Below are positions 18,023 to 25,997 of a stretch of DNA of 64,000 bases, piece by piece. The notes under the pieces are model-generated. The model worked only from the letters and a program-made list of their open reading frames with translations, did no database searches and was not told the origin of the DNA. Position 1 is the stretch's first letter, and each line of letters begins with the position of its first letter. The stretch spans positions 35,758-99,757 of the forward strand of contig NZ_DASTPW010000021.1 in assembly GCF_035762065.1 (NCBI RefSeq), in the 5' to 3' direction. The DNA is from Methylibium sp035762065 (GTDB lineage: Bacteria > Pseudomonadota > Gammaproteobacteria > Burkholderiales > Burkholderiaceae_C). The translations under genes were made by a program, and so were the position numbers.

Positions 18023-18886
18023 GTGCCCGCCGACCTGCTCAACGCCGATCTCCACTGCCACTCGAACGTGAGCGACGGCACGCTCGCGCCCGCGGTCTTG
18101 GCCGAGCGCGCGCAGGCCCGCGGCGTTCAGCTGTGGGCGCTGACCGATCACGACGAGATCGGCGGCCTGCACGCGGCGCGCGACGCCGCGCTCGCCCACG
18201 GCATGGCGTGGTTGAGCGGCACCGAGATCTCGGTCAGCTTCGCGGGGACGACGGTGCACATCGTCGGCCTCGGCTTCGACATCGACGACGCGGCGCTCGC
18301 CGCCGGCCTCGCGCGAACACGCGGCGGGCGCGAGGCACGGGCGCGCGAGATGGGCGCCGAGCTTGCGAAGGTGGGCATCAAGGACGCCTACGAAGGCGCG
18401 CTGCGCTACGTCGGCAACCCGCAGCTGATCTCGCGCACGCACTTCGCGCGCCACATCGTCGACAGCGGCGTGTGCGACAGCACGCACGAGGTGTTCCGGC
18501 GCTTCCTCGTCGAAGGCAAGCCGGGCTACGTGCCCACGCGCTGGGCCGGCCTGGGCGACGCGGTGCGCTGGATCACGCAGGCCGGCGGCGCCGCGGTGAT
18601 CGCGCACCCGGGCCGCTACAAGCTCACGCCGACCGAGGAGTACGCGCTGTTCAGCGAGTTCGTGCAGCACGGTGGCCGCGGCGTCGAGGTGGTGACCGGC
18701 AGCCACGGCGAGGCGGACTTCCTCAAGTACGCCGACATGGCGATCGAGTTCGACCTCTGGGCCTCGCGCGGCAGCGACTTCCACGCGCCCGGCGAGAGCC
18801 GCGCCGACCTCGGCTCGCTGCCCTGGTTGCCGGGGCGGCTGACGCCGGTGTGGGAAGCGATCGGCGAACGCGTCGTGCGGCCCTGA
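18023..18886 (+). CDS. PHP-domain phosphoesterase (RNase AM/YciV-like)
   Basis: A 287-residue metal-dependent phosphoesterase. PHP motifs are NADLHCHSNVSDGTL (residues 8-22), LWALTDHDEIGGL, SRTHFARHIV, AVIAHPGRYKL and RGSDFHAPGE. Relatives hydrolyse 3',5'-nucleoside bisphosphate and trim RNA 5' ends. The start is GTG 18023, with GATAAT ending 7 nt before it and no Shine-Dalgarno. The YciO-like gene follows after 35 nt, a pairing frequent in proteobacteria. Confidence 0.9.
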   Translation: MPADLLNADLHCHSNVSDGTLAPAVLAERAQARGVQLWALTDHDEIGGLHAARDAALAHGMAWLSGTEISVSFAGTTVHIVGLGFDIDDAALAAGLARTRGGREARAREMGAELAKVGIKDAYEGALRYVGNPQLISRTHFARHIVDSGVCDSTHEVFRRFLVEGKPGYVPTRWAGLGDAVRWITQAGGAAVIAHPGRYKLTPTEEYALFSEFVQHGGRGVEVVTGSHGEADFLKYADMAIEFDLWASRGSDFHAPGESRADLGSLPWLPGRLTPVWEAIGERVVRP

Positions 18887-18921
18887 GCGCGCGGCCGTCA
18901 GCGCGCGGCCCGGAACACGAG

Positions 18922-19548
18922 ATGGCGCAGTACTTCGAAGTCCATCCGCAGGACCCGCAGCCGCGTCTGCTGAAGCAGGCCGCGCAGATCCTGCATGCCG
19001 GCGGGCTCGCCGCGATACCGACCGACTCGAGCTACGCGCTCGTCTGCCACCTCGACGACAAGGCCGCCGCGGAGGCCTTGCGCCGCGTGCGCGGCGTCGA
19101 CGACAAGCACCACCTGACGCTGTTGTGCCGCGACCTGAGCGAGCTCGCCGCCTATGCGCGCGTGGACAACCGCCAGTACCGGCTGCTGAAGCTGGCGACG
19201 CCGGGGCCCTTCACCTTCATCCTGGAGGCGACGAAGGAGGTGCCGCGGCGCGTCTCGCATCCGCAGCGCCGCACGATCGGCCTGCGCGTGCCCGACCACG
19301 CGGCGACGCAGGCGCTGCTGGGCGTCCTCGGCCAGCCGCTGCTCGCGACCACGCTGATCCCACCCGGCGAAGCCGAGCCGCTGAACGACCCGCACGAGAT
19401 CCGGGAGCGCTTCGAGAAGCAGATCCAGGCGGTCGTCGACGCCGGCGCCTGCCCGATGCAGTCGACGACGGTGATCGACATGAGCGGCGACGAGCCGGCG
19501 GTGGTTCGGCGCGGCCGCGGCGATCCGGCAGCGCTGGGGCTCGCCTGA
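18922..19548 (+). CDS. YciO/Sua5/YrdC-domain protein (threonylcarbamoyl-AMP synthase-like)
   Basis: A 208-residue YrdC-fold protein. It begins MAQYFEVHPQDPQPRLLKQA, contains the dsRNA/nucleotide-binding core GLAAIPTDSSYALVCHL, KHHLTLLCRDLSELAAYA and ATPGPFTFILEATKEVP, and ends without the extra Sua5 C-terminal domain. Length and sequence fit the YciO branch rather than TsaC itself, so a role in t6A tRNA modification is uncertain. Convergent with the RidA gene, 13 nt away. Confidence 0.88.
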   Translation: MAQYFEVHPQDPQPRLLKQAAQILHAGGLAAIPTDSSYALVCHLDDKAAAEALRRVRGVDDKHHLTLLCRDLSELAAYARVDNRQYRLLKLATPGPFTFILEATKEVPRRVSHPQRRTIGLRVPDHAATQALLGVLGQPLLATTLIPPGEAEPLNDPHEIRERFEKQIQAVVDAGACPMQSTTVIDMSGDEPAVVRRGRGDPAALGLA

Positions 19549-19561
19549 GCGCGCCGCCGGC

Positions 19562-19912
19562 TCAGTGCAAGGCCGCCGTCACCACCATCTCGACCTTCCA
19601 TTCCGGCCTGGCCAGCTTCGCCTGGACCGTGGCCCGCGGCGGCGCGCAGCCGGCCGGGACCCAGGCCTCGTAGACCTCGTTCATCACCGGGAAGTCGGCG
19701 AGATCGGCGAGGAAGATCTGCACCATCAGCAGCTTGCGCTTGTCGCTGCCGGCGCGCGCGAGCAGGGCGTCGATCGCGGCCAGCACCTGGGTGGTCTGGC
19801 CGCGGATGTCCTGCGTGCCGTCGGCCGCGATCTGGCCGGCGAGGTAGACGGTGCCGTGGTGCACCGCCATCTCGGACAGGCGCGCGCAGACGTCGAAGCG
19901 TTGGATGTTCAT
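19562..19912 (-). CDS. RidA/YjgF-family protein
   Basis: A 116-residue member of the reactive-imine deaminase family. It has HGTVYLAGQIAADGTQDIRG, LMVQIFLADLADFPVMNEVY, and the segment APPRATVQAKLARPEWKVEM. The conserved arginine that binds carboxylates is present there. It would act as a homotrimer on enamine/imine by-products, but some subfamilies lack this activity. ATG 19912 overlaps the plsY stop (ATGA). Confidence 0.9.
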   Translation of the reverse strand: MNIQRFDVCARLSEMAVHHGTVYLAGQIAADGTQDIRGQTTQVLAAIDALLARAGSDKRKLLMVQIFLADLADFPVMNEVYEAWVPAGCAPPRATVQAKLARPEWKVEMVVTAALH

Positions 19913-20586
19913 CGGGTGGGTCTCCTTGTTGGCGCCGCGGCGGCAGCGGACTTCTGGCCGAGCTTGTTCTCGCTGCCGTCGAGCAGTTTGCGGATGTTCG
20001 GCCCGTGCTTCCACACGAGCAGCAGGCTCATCGCGACGATCGCCGGCACCAGCGGACCCATTCCCCAGATCAGCAGCTGGTAGAACGGCGCGAAGGCAGC
20101 GGCGACGATCGACGCGAGCGAGACGTAGCGGAAGAACGCGACGATCAGCGCGAAGCTCGCGAGCGTCGCCAGGCCGAGCAGCGGGTTCAGCGCGAGCAGC
20201 GCGCCGGCCGCGGTGGCGACGCCCTTGCCGCCCTTGAAGCCGAAGAACACCGGCCAGAGGTGGCCGGCGAAGGCCGCCAGCGCGACGGTGGCCTCGGCCG
20301 CCTGGGTGTCGGCGCCGAGCCCGAGGCGCGTGCCGAATGCGCGCACCAGCAGCACCGGCAGCGCGCCCTTGAACGCATCGAGCAGCAGCGTCGCGATCGC
20401 CGCCGGCTTGCTGCCCGATCGCAGCACGTTGGTCGCGCCGGGGTTCTTGCTGCCGTAGCTGCGCGGGTCGGCCAGCCCGAAGGCGCGGCTGACGATCACC
20501 GCGAACGACAACGAGCCGAGCAGGTAAGCCAGCAGCACCGCGACGGCGAGTGCGAGCGGGTTCAGTGGCGAGGCGGCGGCATCCAT
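19909..20586 (-). CDS. plsY: PlsY, acyl-phosphate:glycerol-3-phosphate acyltransferase
   Basis: A 225-residue integral membrane enzyme making lysophosphatidic acid from acyl-phosphate and glycerol-3-phosphate, the first step of phospholipid synthesis. The conserved loops are LLGSLSFAVIVSRAFGLADP, YGSKNPGATNVLRSG (residues about 42-56) and GHLWPVFFGFKGGKGVATAA. ATG 20586 has no Shine-Dalgarno. CAGAAT on this strand ends 7 nt upstream. The RidA gene overlaps its stop. Confidence 0.95.
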   Translation of the reverse strand: MDAAASPLNPLALAVAVLLAYLLGSLSFAVIVSRAFGLADPRSYGSKNPGATNVLRSGSKPAAIATLLLDAFKGALPVLLVRAFGTRLGLGADTQAAEATVALAAFAGHLWPVFFGFKGGKGVATAAGALLALNPLLGLATLASFALIVAFFRYVSLASIVAAAFAPFYQLLIWGMGPLVPAIVAMSLLLVWKHGPNIRKLLDGSENKLGQKSAAAAAPTRRPTR

Positions 20587-20608
20587 CGCGGTGATTCTGC
20601 CGTCGCAA

Positions 20609-21094
20609 TCAGGTGGAGCAGCGTACCGGCCGGGCACCCAGGCGCTCGAGCACCGGCCGCGGCGCGAGGCCGACCAGGTAGCCGCGCCGCCCGCCGTTGA
20701 TGAAGATGCGCTCGAGCGCGAGCACGCTCGCCTCGACATAGACCGGCATCGGCTTCTTCGTGCCGAACGGCGAGGTGCCGCCCACCGGGTAGCCGCTGTG
20801 CCGCTGCGCCACTTCCGGCGCACAGGGCTCGACCTTCTTGCAGCCGATCTCGCGCGCCAGGGCCTTGAGGCTCACCTGCCGGTCACCGTGCATCAGCACG
20901 ACGAGCGGCTTCGCATGCTCGTCCTGCATCACCAGCGTCTTGACGACCGCGTGTTCGTCGACGCCGAGCTGCTTCGCCGATTCGGCGGTGCCGCCGCGCT
21001 CGACGTAGTCGTACAGGTGCTCGCTGTGCACGAAGCCCTCGCGCTCGAGCCAGGCGGTTGCGGGTGTCTGGGAGGCGTGGTCCTTGCGAGGCAT
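20609..21094 (-). CDS. ybaK: YbaK/EbsC-type Cys-tRNA(Pro) deacylase
   Basis: A 161-residue editing-domain protein that hydrolyses Cys mischarged on tRNA(Pro). The catalytic-lysine region DEHAVVKTLVMQDE and the GGTSPFGTKKPMPVYVE loop are present, as in YbaK. ATG 21094 is preferred to the adjacent GTG 21097. It shares a divergent intergenic region of about 108 nt with the DUF2975 gene. A TTGACG sequence at 21126-21131 in that region faces the DUF2975 gene and could be a -35 element. Confidence 0.92.
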   Translation of the reverse strand: MPRKDHASQTPATAWLEREGFVHSEHLYDYVERGGTAESAKQLGVDEHAVVKTLVMQDEHAKPLVVLMHGDRQVSLKALAREIGCKKVEPCAPEVAQRHSGYPVGGTSPFGTKKPMPVYVEASVLALERIFINGGRRGYLVGLAPRPVLERLGARPVRCST

Positions 21095-21202
21095 CACGAA
21101 AGTCTGCCGCAGCGCGAATTGCTGTTTGACGTTAAGTTTTTTGCCCGGAGCGGCGAAATTCTGCGAGCATCGCGCTCACCCCGCCATTCGATGGAGCGCC
21201 GC

Positions 21203-21766
21203 ATGCCGCGACCGATGAACCGCCTCGCCGACACGCCGCGTGAGCGCCTGCGGCGCCTTTCGCGCGCCATGCGCGTGCTCGTCGGCATCGGTGCGCTGGC
21301 GCTCGCCTGCATGCCGCTGTGGATCGTCGGGCAGGAGCCGCAGCAGGTGCTCGCCTGGCTGCACGGCGTGAGGCCGGGCAACGGGCCGTTCACGCCGCCG
21401 CTGCCGATGCACTGGATCGCAGCGATCGCTTCGCTGCCGGGCGTGCTGCTCGGGCTCTACGGGCTGTGGCAGCTCTGGCAACTGTTCGCCGCCTACGGCC
21501 GCGGCGTGGTCTTCGGCAGCGAGCCGACTCGGCGACTTCGCCGCCTCGGTGCGACGCTCGTCGCCTCGGCCTTCCTGCAGCCGCTGGTGCAGACCATCGT
21601 GGTGCTGGTGCTGACCGCGAACAACCCGCCGGGGCAACGCCGGCTCGTGCTGGGCTTCAGCTCGAACGGCTACGCGCTGCTGCTGGCCGGCGGGCTGCTG
21701 TGGGCCATCGCCTGGGCGATGGCCGAGGGCGCCCGGCTGCAGCGCGAGAACGAGGGCTTCGTCTGA
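21203..21766 (+). CDS. DUF2975-type membrane protein
   Basis: A 187-residue protein with four hydrophobic segments (LVGIGALALACMPLWIVG; AAIASLPGVLLGLYGLWQL; ATLVASAFLQPLVQTIVVLV; LLLAGGLLWAIAWAMAEGA). The motif AYGRGVVFGSEPTRRLRRLG before helix 3 and the C-terminal LQRENEGFV match DUF2975 proteins. ATG 21203 has GGAG at 21193-21196; ATG 21191 is an alternative. It is followed within 17 nt by a small HTH regulator, the usual partner of DUF2975 proteins. Function unknown. Confidence 0.82.
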   Translation: MPRPMNRLADTPRERLRRLSRAMRVLVGIGALALACMPLWIVGQEPQQVLAWLHGVRPGNGPFTPPLPMHWIAAIASLPGVLLGLYGLWQLWQLFAAYGRGVVFGSEPTRRLRRLGATLVASAFLQPLVQTIVVLVLTANNPPGQRRLVLGFSSNGYALLLAGGLLWAIAWAMAEGARLQRENEGFV

Positions 21767-21782
21767 ACGCGAGGCCCGTGCC

Positions 21783-22040
21783 GTGCCGATCATCGTGAGG
21801 CTCGACGTGATGCTCGCGCGCCGCAAGATGCGATCGCGCGAGCTGGCCGAGCGCATCGGCATCACCGAGCAGAACCTGTCGCTGCTGAAGTCCGGCAAGG
21901 TGCGCGGCGTGCGCTTCGACACGCTGGCGCGCATCTGCCGCGAACTGCGATGCACGCCCGGCGAACTGCTCGACTACGAGGCCGGCGACGACGCGCCACC
22001 CGCTTCCACCCAAGGAGACCCCGATGCATCGCCTGACTGA
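21783..22040 (+). CDS. Cro/CI-type (YozG-like) helix-turn-helix regulator
   Basis: An 85-residue DNA-binding protein starting at GTG 21783 (PIIVRLDVMLARRKMRSREL). The helix-turn-helix covers ELAERIGITEQNLSLLKSGK and the downstream helix FDTLARICRELRCTPGELLD, typical of the small regulators paired with DUF2975 genes. It probably controls its own cluster. Its end overlaps the next gene by 17 nt. Confidence 0.88.
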   Translation: MPIIVRLDVMLARRKMRSRELAERIGITEQNLSLLKSGKVRGVRFDTLARICRELRCTPGELLDYEAGDDAPPASTQGDPDASPD

Positions 22041-22284
22041 AACCGCCGCGCTGGCCGCGGCCCTCGCGCTCGCCTGCACCGCCTGCGCCGGCATCCCCTG
22101 GGAACGTGGCTTCTACGAGGGCCTGCGCCAGGGCAACGACCAGGCGGCCCGCCGCAGCGGCGCTGCGGCGGTGCCGCAGACCACGCCGCTGCCAGCCTAC
22201 GACCGCTACGAGCGCGAGCGCCAGCGGCTGCGCAGCGCCGAGGCGTCATCGCCCGACGCGGCGGCATCGGCGGTACAGCGGTGA
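22024..22284 (+). CDS. Small lipoprotein of unknown function
   Basis: An 86-residue protein with a lipoprotein signal (AAALALACTAC, lipobox cysteine near residue 20), followed by IPWERGFYEGLRQGND and a charged helix YDRYERERQRLR. ATG 22024 has an AAGGAGA ribosome-binding site at 22012-22018 inside the end of the HTH gene. Likely co-transcribed with DUF2975-HTH. Convergent with the acyl-CoA synthetase, 12 nt away. Confidence 0.7.
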   Translation: MHRLTETAALAAALALACTACAGIPWERGFYEGLRQGNDQAARRSGAAAVPQTTPLPAYDRYERERQRLRSAEASSPDAAASAVQR

Positions 22285-22296
22285 GGGCTGCGCGCC

Positions 22297-24129
22297 TCAG
22301 CCGCTGCGCGCCCGCGCCCTTGCTTCTTCCTGAAGCCGCAGCAGCCGCCGCTGCACCTTGCCGGTGGTCGTCATCGGCAGCGCGTCGATGAATTCGATCT
22401 CCTTCGGGTACTCGTAGGGCGCGAGCCGCGTTCGCACGTGCTGCTGCAGTTCGGCGGCGAGCGCGTCGCTGCCTTCGACGCCGGCCGCGAGCACCACGTA
22501 GGCCTTGACCACCGCGCCGCGCTCGGCGTCGGGCTTCGGCACGACGGCCGCGTTCGCGACCGCAGCGTGCTTGACGAGGCAGTTCTCGACCTCGCTCGGG
22601 CCGATCCGGTAGCCGGCGACCTTGAACACGTCGTCACTGCGGCCCTGGTACCAGAGGTAGCCGTCGGCATCCATCACGGCGGTGTCGCCGGTGCGGCACC
22701 AGGAATCGGCCGGGTCGCCGGTGAACTTGGCGCGGGTCGCGGCTTCGTTGCGCCAGTAGCCGAGGAAGAAGATCGGGTCCGGCTCGCCGTGCACGTCGCG
22801 CCGGTGCACCGCCACGTCGCCCGGCGTGCCGCGCGGGCACTCGCGGCCCGCGTCGTCGATCACCGCCACGCGGTGGCCCGGGTAGGCGCGGCCCATGCTG
22901 CCGGGGCGCGCCGGCCAGCCGGGATGGGCGCGGCCCCGGGCATCGCGCCACGCGCCGCAGTTGCCGACCACGTAGTTGATCTCGGTCTGGCCGAACATCT
23001 CGTTGACCGTGAGCCCGAGCGCGTCGCGGCACCAGGCGAACACCGCGTCGCCGACGGCCTCGCCGGCGCTCATCACCGCACGCAGGTGCAGCACGTGGCG
23101 CTCGCGTGGGCGCGGCACGGCCTTCATCATCGCCTTCAGCGCGGTGGGGAACAGGAAGCTGTGCGTGACGCGATGGCGCTCCATCAGCGCGAACGCCCGC
23201 ACCGGATCGAAGCGGCCGGCGCTGCCGACGAGGGTGCGGCCGAAGTAGAGCGTGGGCAGCAAGGCATCCATCAGGCCGCCCGTCCATGCCCAGTCCGCCG
23301 GGGACCAGAACACCTCCGGCTTCTGCTCGCCGGCGGCAGGGCCGCGCCCCGCCTCGATGCCGCCGGACCCCTGCTTTCGCCGCCCCGGGGCGGGGCGCCT
23401 GCTCGACGCAGCGTCGATCGAGGCATCGAACCAGTTCTGGCTGCAGACGAAGCCGGTGAGGTTGCCGACGAGCGCGCGCTGGGGAATCAGGGCGCCCTTC
23501 GGCGCTCCGGTGGTGCCGCTGGTGTAGATGATCAGCGCCGGATCGTCGGCCCCGGTGGCGAGCGCGGCGTAGCAGGCCGACTCGCGGGCCAGCGCCTCGG
23601 CCCAGTCGTGCTCGTCGGCGGCGAGCGGCTGCGCTGCATCGACGACGACCAGCCGTTCGAGCTGCGGGCAGCCGGCGCGGACGCCGCGCACCGCGTCGAG
23701 CGCCGCGCCATCGACGATCGCCGCGCGCGCGCCGCTGTCGGCGAGGCGCGATCGCAGCGCCTCGGGGCCGAACAGCATCGACAGCGGCACCGCGACCGCG
23801 CCGAGCTGCTGGATCGCGATGTGCGCGACCGCCGTCTCCGGCCGCTGCGGCAGCACGAGCGCGATGCGCTCGCCGCGCGCGAGCCCGAGCCGCTCGAGCG
23901 CATGCGAAAGCCGGTCGGCCCGCTGCTGCAGCTCGCGGTAGCTCAGGCGGGTGACGGCGCCGTCGGTTGCCTCGAAGATCAAGGCCGTGCGGTCCCGCGT
24001 GGCCGCATCGCGCGCCCAGCGGTTGCAGCACAGCTCGGCCCAGTTCAGGTGCCGCGGCACCCGCCAGCGGAAGGACGCATGCAGGTGCGCATGGAAATCC
24101 GGCGCGTGGAAGTCGGGCTCGTCGCTCAT
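22297..24129 (-). CDS. AMP-forming acyl-CoA/acetate-CoA ligase with an inserted segment
   Basis: A 610-residue adenylate-forming enzyme activating a carboxylate with ATP and CoA. Core motifs are LIIYTSGTTGAPKGALIP (residues about 202-219), FWSPADWAWTGGL, NEMFGQTEINYVVGN, SWCRTGDTAVMDADGYLWYQ and the catalytic lysine in MTTTGKVQRRLLRL. Between NWFDAS and PEVFWSPADW, residues about 237-273 form a basic, low-complexity run (RRPAPGRRKQGSGGIEAGRG) that the family normally lacks. It is encoded by a GC-rich palindromic stretch at about 23310-23420. Start chosen at ATG 24129 (SDEPDFHAPDFHAH); the frame to 24174 is longer. Substrate length cannot be told. Confidence 0.9.
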   Translation of the reverse strand: MSDEPDFHAPDFHAHLHASFRWRVPRHLNWAELCCNRWARDAATRDRTALIFEATDGAVTRLSYRELQQRADRLSHALERLGLARGERIALVLPQRPETAVAHIAIQQLGAVAVPLSMLFGPEALRSRLADSGARAAIVDGAALDAVRGVRAGCPQLERLVVVDAAQPLAADEHDWAEALARESACYAALATGADDPALIIYTSGTTGAPKGALIPQRALVGNLTGFVCSQNWFDASIDAASSRRPAPGRRKQGSGGIEAGRGPAAGEQKPEVFWSPADWAWTGGLMDALLPTLYFGRTLVGSAGRFDPVRAFALMERHRVTHSFLFPTALKAMMKAVPRPRERHVLHLRAVMSAGEAVGDAVFAWCRDALGLTVNEMFGQTEINYVVGNCGAWRDARGRAHPGWPARPGSMGRAYPGHRVAVIDDAGRECPRGTPGDVAVHRRDVHGEPDPIFFLGYWRNEAATRAKFTGDPADSWCRTGDTAVMDADGYLWYQGRSDDVFKVAGYRIGPSEVENCLVKHAAVANAAVVPKPDAERGAVVKAYVVLAAGVEGSDALAAELQQHVRTRLAPYEYPKEIEFIDALPMTTTGKVQRRLLRLQEEARARARSG

Positions 24130-24221
24130 GCTCGGTTCCGGAAGCGTCGGTCTACAGCCGGCTGCGCGACGCATGCTAGGCTGCCTCGAGACCCTTCCGC
24201 GCCCGCGTTTTCTCTCTGGCC

Positions 24222-24986
24222 ATGCACGTCGACATCGAACTCCCGCTGGGTCGCGCGACCGCGCTGCAGCGGCTGCGCGCTCAAGGCTTCTGCGTGCTGA
24301 CGCCGAGCGCGATCGAAAGCCTCACCGGCCTGGACATCGACGACTTCGAGCCGATGCGCGCCTACTGGGACGGCCTGCCCCCCGATGCGCATCTGAAGGA
24401 CGGCGGCGCCTACCGCTTTCGCCGCCACGGCTGTTTCGTGCAGACGCTGGAGCCGCAGGCGCTGCAGGCCGTGCCGCACCGCGCGCACTGGCAGCCCACC
24501 ACCTACAACGCGCTGCACGGCGGCATGGAGCGCTGGTTCGAGCCGCTGCCGCCGGGGCTGGTCCGCACCGCGCCGTGGCGTGCGCTGATCCTGGAGTTCG
24601 GCGAGCTGTTCGCGCGGCTGCGTGCGCCCGAGGGCGGGCGCTGGTACGTCGAGGCCCACCCGTTTCGCATCGACACCGCGCAGGGCGTCGGCCGGCCGAC
24701 GCCGGAGGGCGCGCACCGCGACGGCGTCGATTTCGTGGCGGTCGTCTTCGTCGGCCGCCACGGCGTGCGCGGCGGCGAGAGCCGCGTGTTCGAGGCCGAC
24801 GGCCCGCTGGGCGTGCGCTTCACGCTCGAGCAGCCGTGGACGACCCTGCTGCTCGACGACGAGCGCGTGATCCACGAGAGCACGCCGATCCAGCCGGCCG
24901 ACCCCGAAGCACCCGGCCAGCGCGGCACGCGCGACACGCTGGTGCTGACCTACCGCGCGGGCGGCTTCCAGGCGCCGCCGGCGTGA
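24222..24986 (+). CDS. 2OG-Fe(II) dioxygenase (BsmA/amino-acid hydroxylase-like)
   Basis: A 254-residue non-haem iron oxygenase. The iron-binding HxD lies in PEGAHRDGVDFVAVVFVG near residue 166, and the distal histidine in DERVIHESTPIQP near 219. A 2-oxoglutarate-binding arginine may lie in TYRAGGFQ. The arrangement fits the PF10014-type family that includes free L-amino-acid hydroxylases. The substrate is unknown. The downstream hydrolase starts within its stop codon (TGATG). Confidence 0.82.
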   Translation: MHVDIELPLGRATALQRLRAQGFCVLTPSAIESLTGLDIDDFEPMRAYWDGLPPDAHLKDGGAYRFRRHGCFVQTLEPQALQAVPHRAHWQPTTYNALHGGMERWFEPLPPGLVRTAPWRALILEFGELFARLRAPEGGRWYVEAHPFRIDTAQGVGRPTPEGAHRDGVDFVAVVFVGRHGVRGGESRVFEADGPLGVRFTLEQPWTTLLLDDERVIHESTPIQPADPEAPGQRGTRDTLVLTYRAGGFQAPPA

Positions 24987-25912
24987 TGGCTGCGTCGGGC
25001 GCCCCGATCGGACGCCGCGCCGCGCGCTCGAAGTTCTTCGAGCTGCGCGGACTGCGCCTGCACGTGCACGAATGGGGCGACGCCCGCCACGCGACGCCCG
25101 CGCGACCGACGCTCGTGATGGCGCACGGCTGGATGGACGTCGGCGCCTCGTTCCAGTTCGTCGTCGATGCGTTAGCGGCCGATCGCCACGTGATCGCGCC
25201 CGACTGGCGCGGCTTCGGCGGCTCGATCGCGCCCGCCGGCACCGACGCCTACTGGTTCCCCGACTACCTCGGCGACCTCGACGCGCTGCTCGATGCCGTC
25301 AGCCCCGACGCCCCGGTCGACCTGCTCGGCCACAGCATGGGCGGCAACGTCGCGATGGGCTACGCCGGCGTGCGCCCGCGGCGCGTGCGCCGGCTCGTCA
25401 ACCTCGAAGGCTTCGGCCTGCCCGCAAGCACGCCGCAGGCCGCGCCGAAACGCATCGCGCAGTGGCTCGACGAACTGAAGACGCCGCAGCGGCTGCGCGA
25501 CTACGCGAGCCTCGACGAAGTGGCCGAACGTCTGCGCAAGAACAACCCGCGGCTTTCGCCCGAGCGCGCGGCCTGGCTCGCGCCGCACTGGTCGCGGCTC
25601 GACGAAGCCAGCGGCCGCTGGGTGATCCAGGGCGATCCGGCGCACAAGCGCACGAACCCGGTGCTCTACCGGGTCGAGGAAGCGCTGGCCTGCTGGCAGC
25701 GCATCGAGGCGCCGGTGCTGTGGGCCGAAGGCGCGCAGACCGACGTCGCGAAGTTCTGGGGCAGCCGCTATCCGCGCGAGGAATTCGAGGCGCGCATCGC
25801 GGTCGTGCCGCGTCTTGCGCGCGTCGTGCTCGACGACTGCGCGCACATGCTCCATCACGACCAGCCCGAACGGCTGGCGGCGCATCTCGAAGCCTTTCTC
25901 GACCGGGACTGA
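24986..25912 (+). CDS. Alpha/beta-fold hydrolase
   Basis: A 308-residue hydrolase. The oxyanion region is VMAHGWMDVGASFQF. The nucleophile elbow is LLGHSMGGNVAMGYAG (Ser near residue 116). The acid is probably in WAEGAQTDVAKF, and the histidine in DDCAHMLHHDQPERLA. No signal peptide. ATG 24986 overlaps the dioxygenase stop by one base, so the two are translationally coupled. Activity unknown. Confidence 0.9.
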   Translation: MAASGAPIGRRAARSKFFELRGLRLHVHEWGDARHATPARPTLVMAHGWMDVGASFQFVVDALAADRHVIAPDWRGFGGSIAPAGTDAYWFPDYLGDLDALLDAVSPDAPVDLLGHSMGGNVAMGYAGVRPRRVRRLVNLEGFGLPASTPQAAPKRIAQWLDELKTPQRLRDYASLDEVAERLRKNNPRLSPERAAWLAPHWSRLDEASGRWVIQGDPAHKRTNPVLYRVEEALACWQRIEAPVLWAEGAQTDVAKFWGSRYPREEFEARIAVVPRLARVVLDDCAHMLHHDQPERLAAHLEAFLDRD

Positions 25913-25997
25913 GCGCGCGCAGCGCACGGTGAGAAAATCCGCGGCTTCGCGACGCGCGCTCTGCGTCGCTCGCGCCACCGCCTTCGAAGGACACCCC

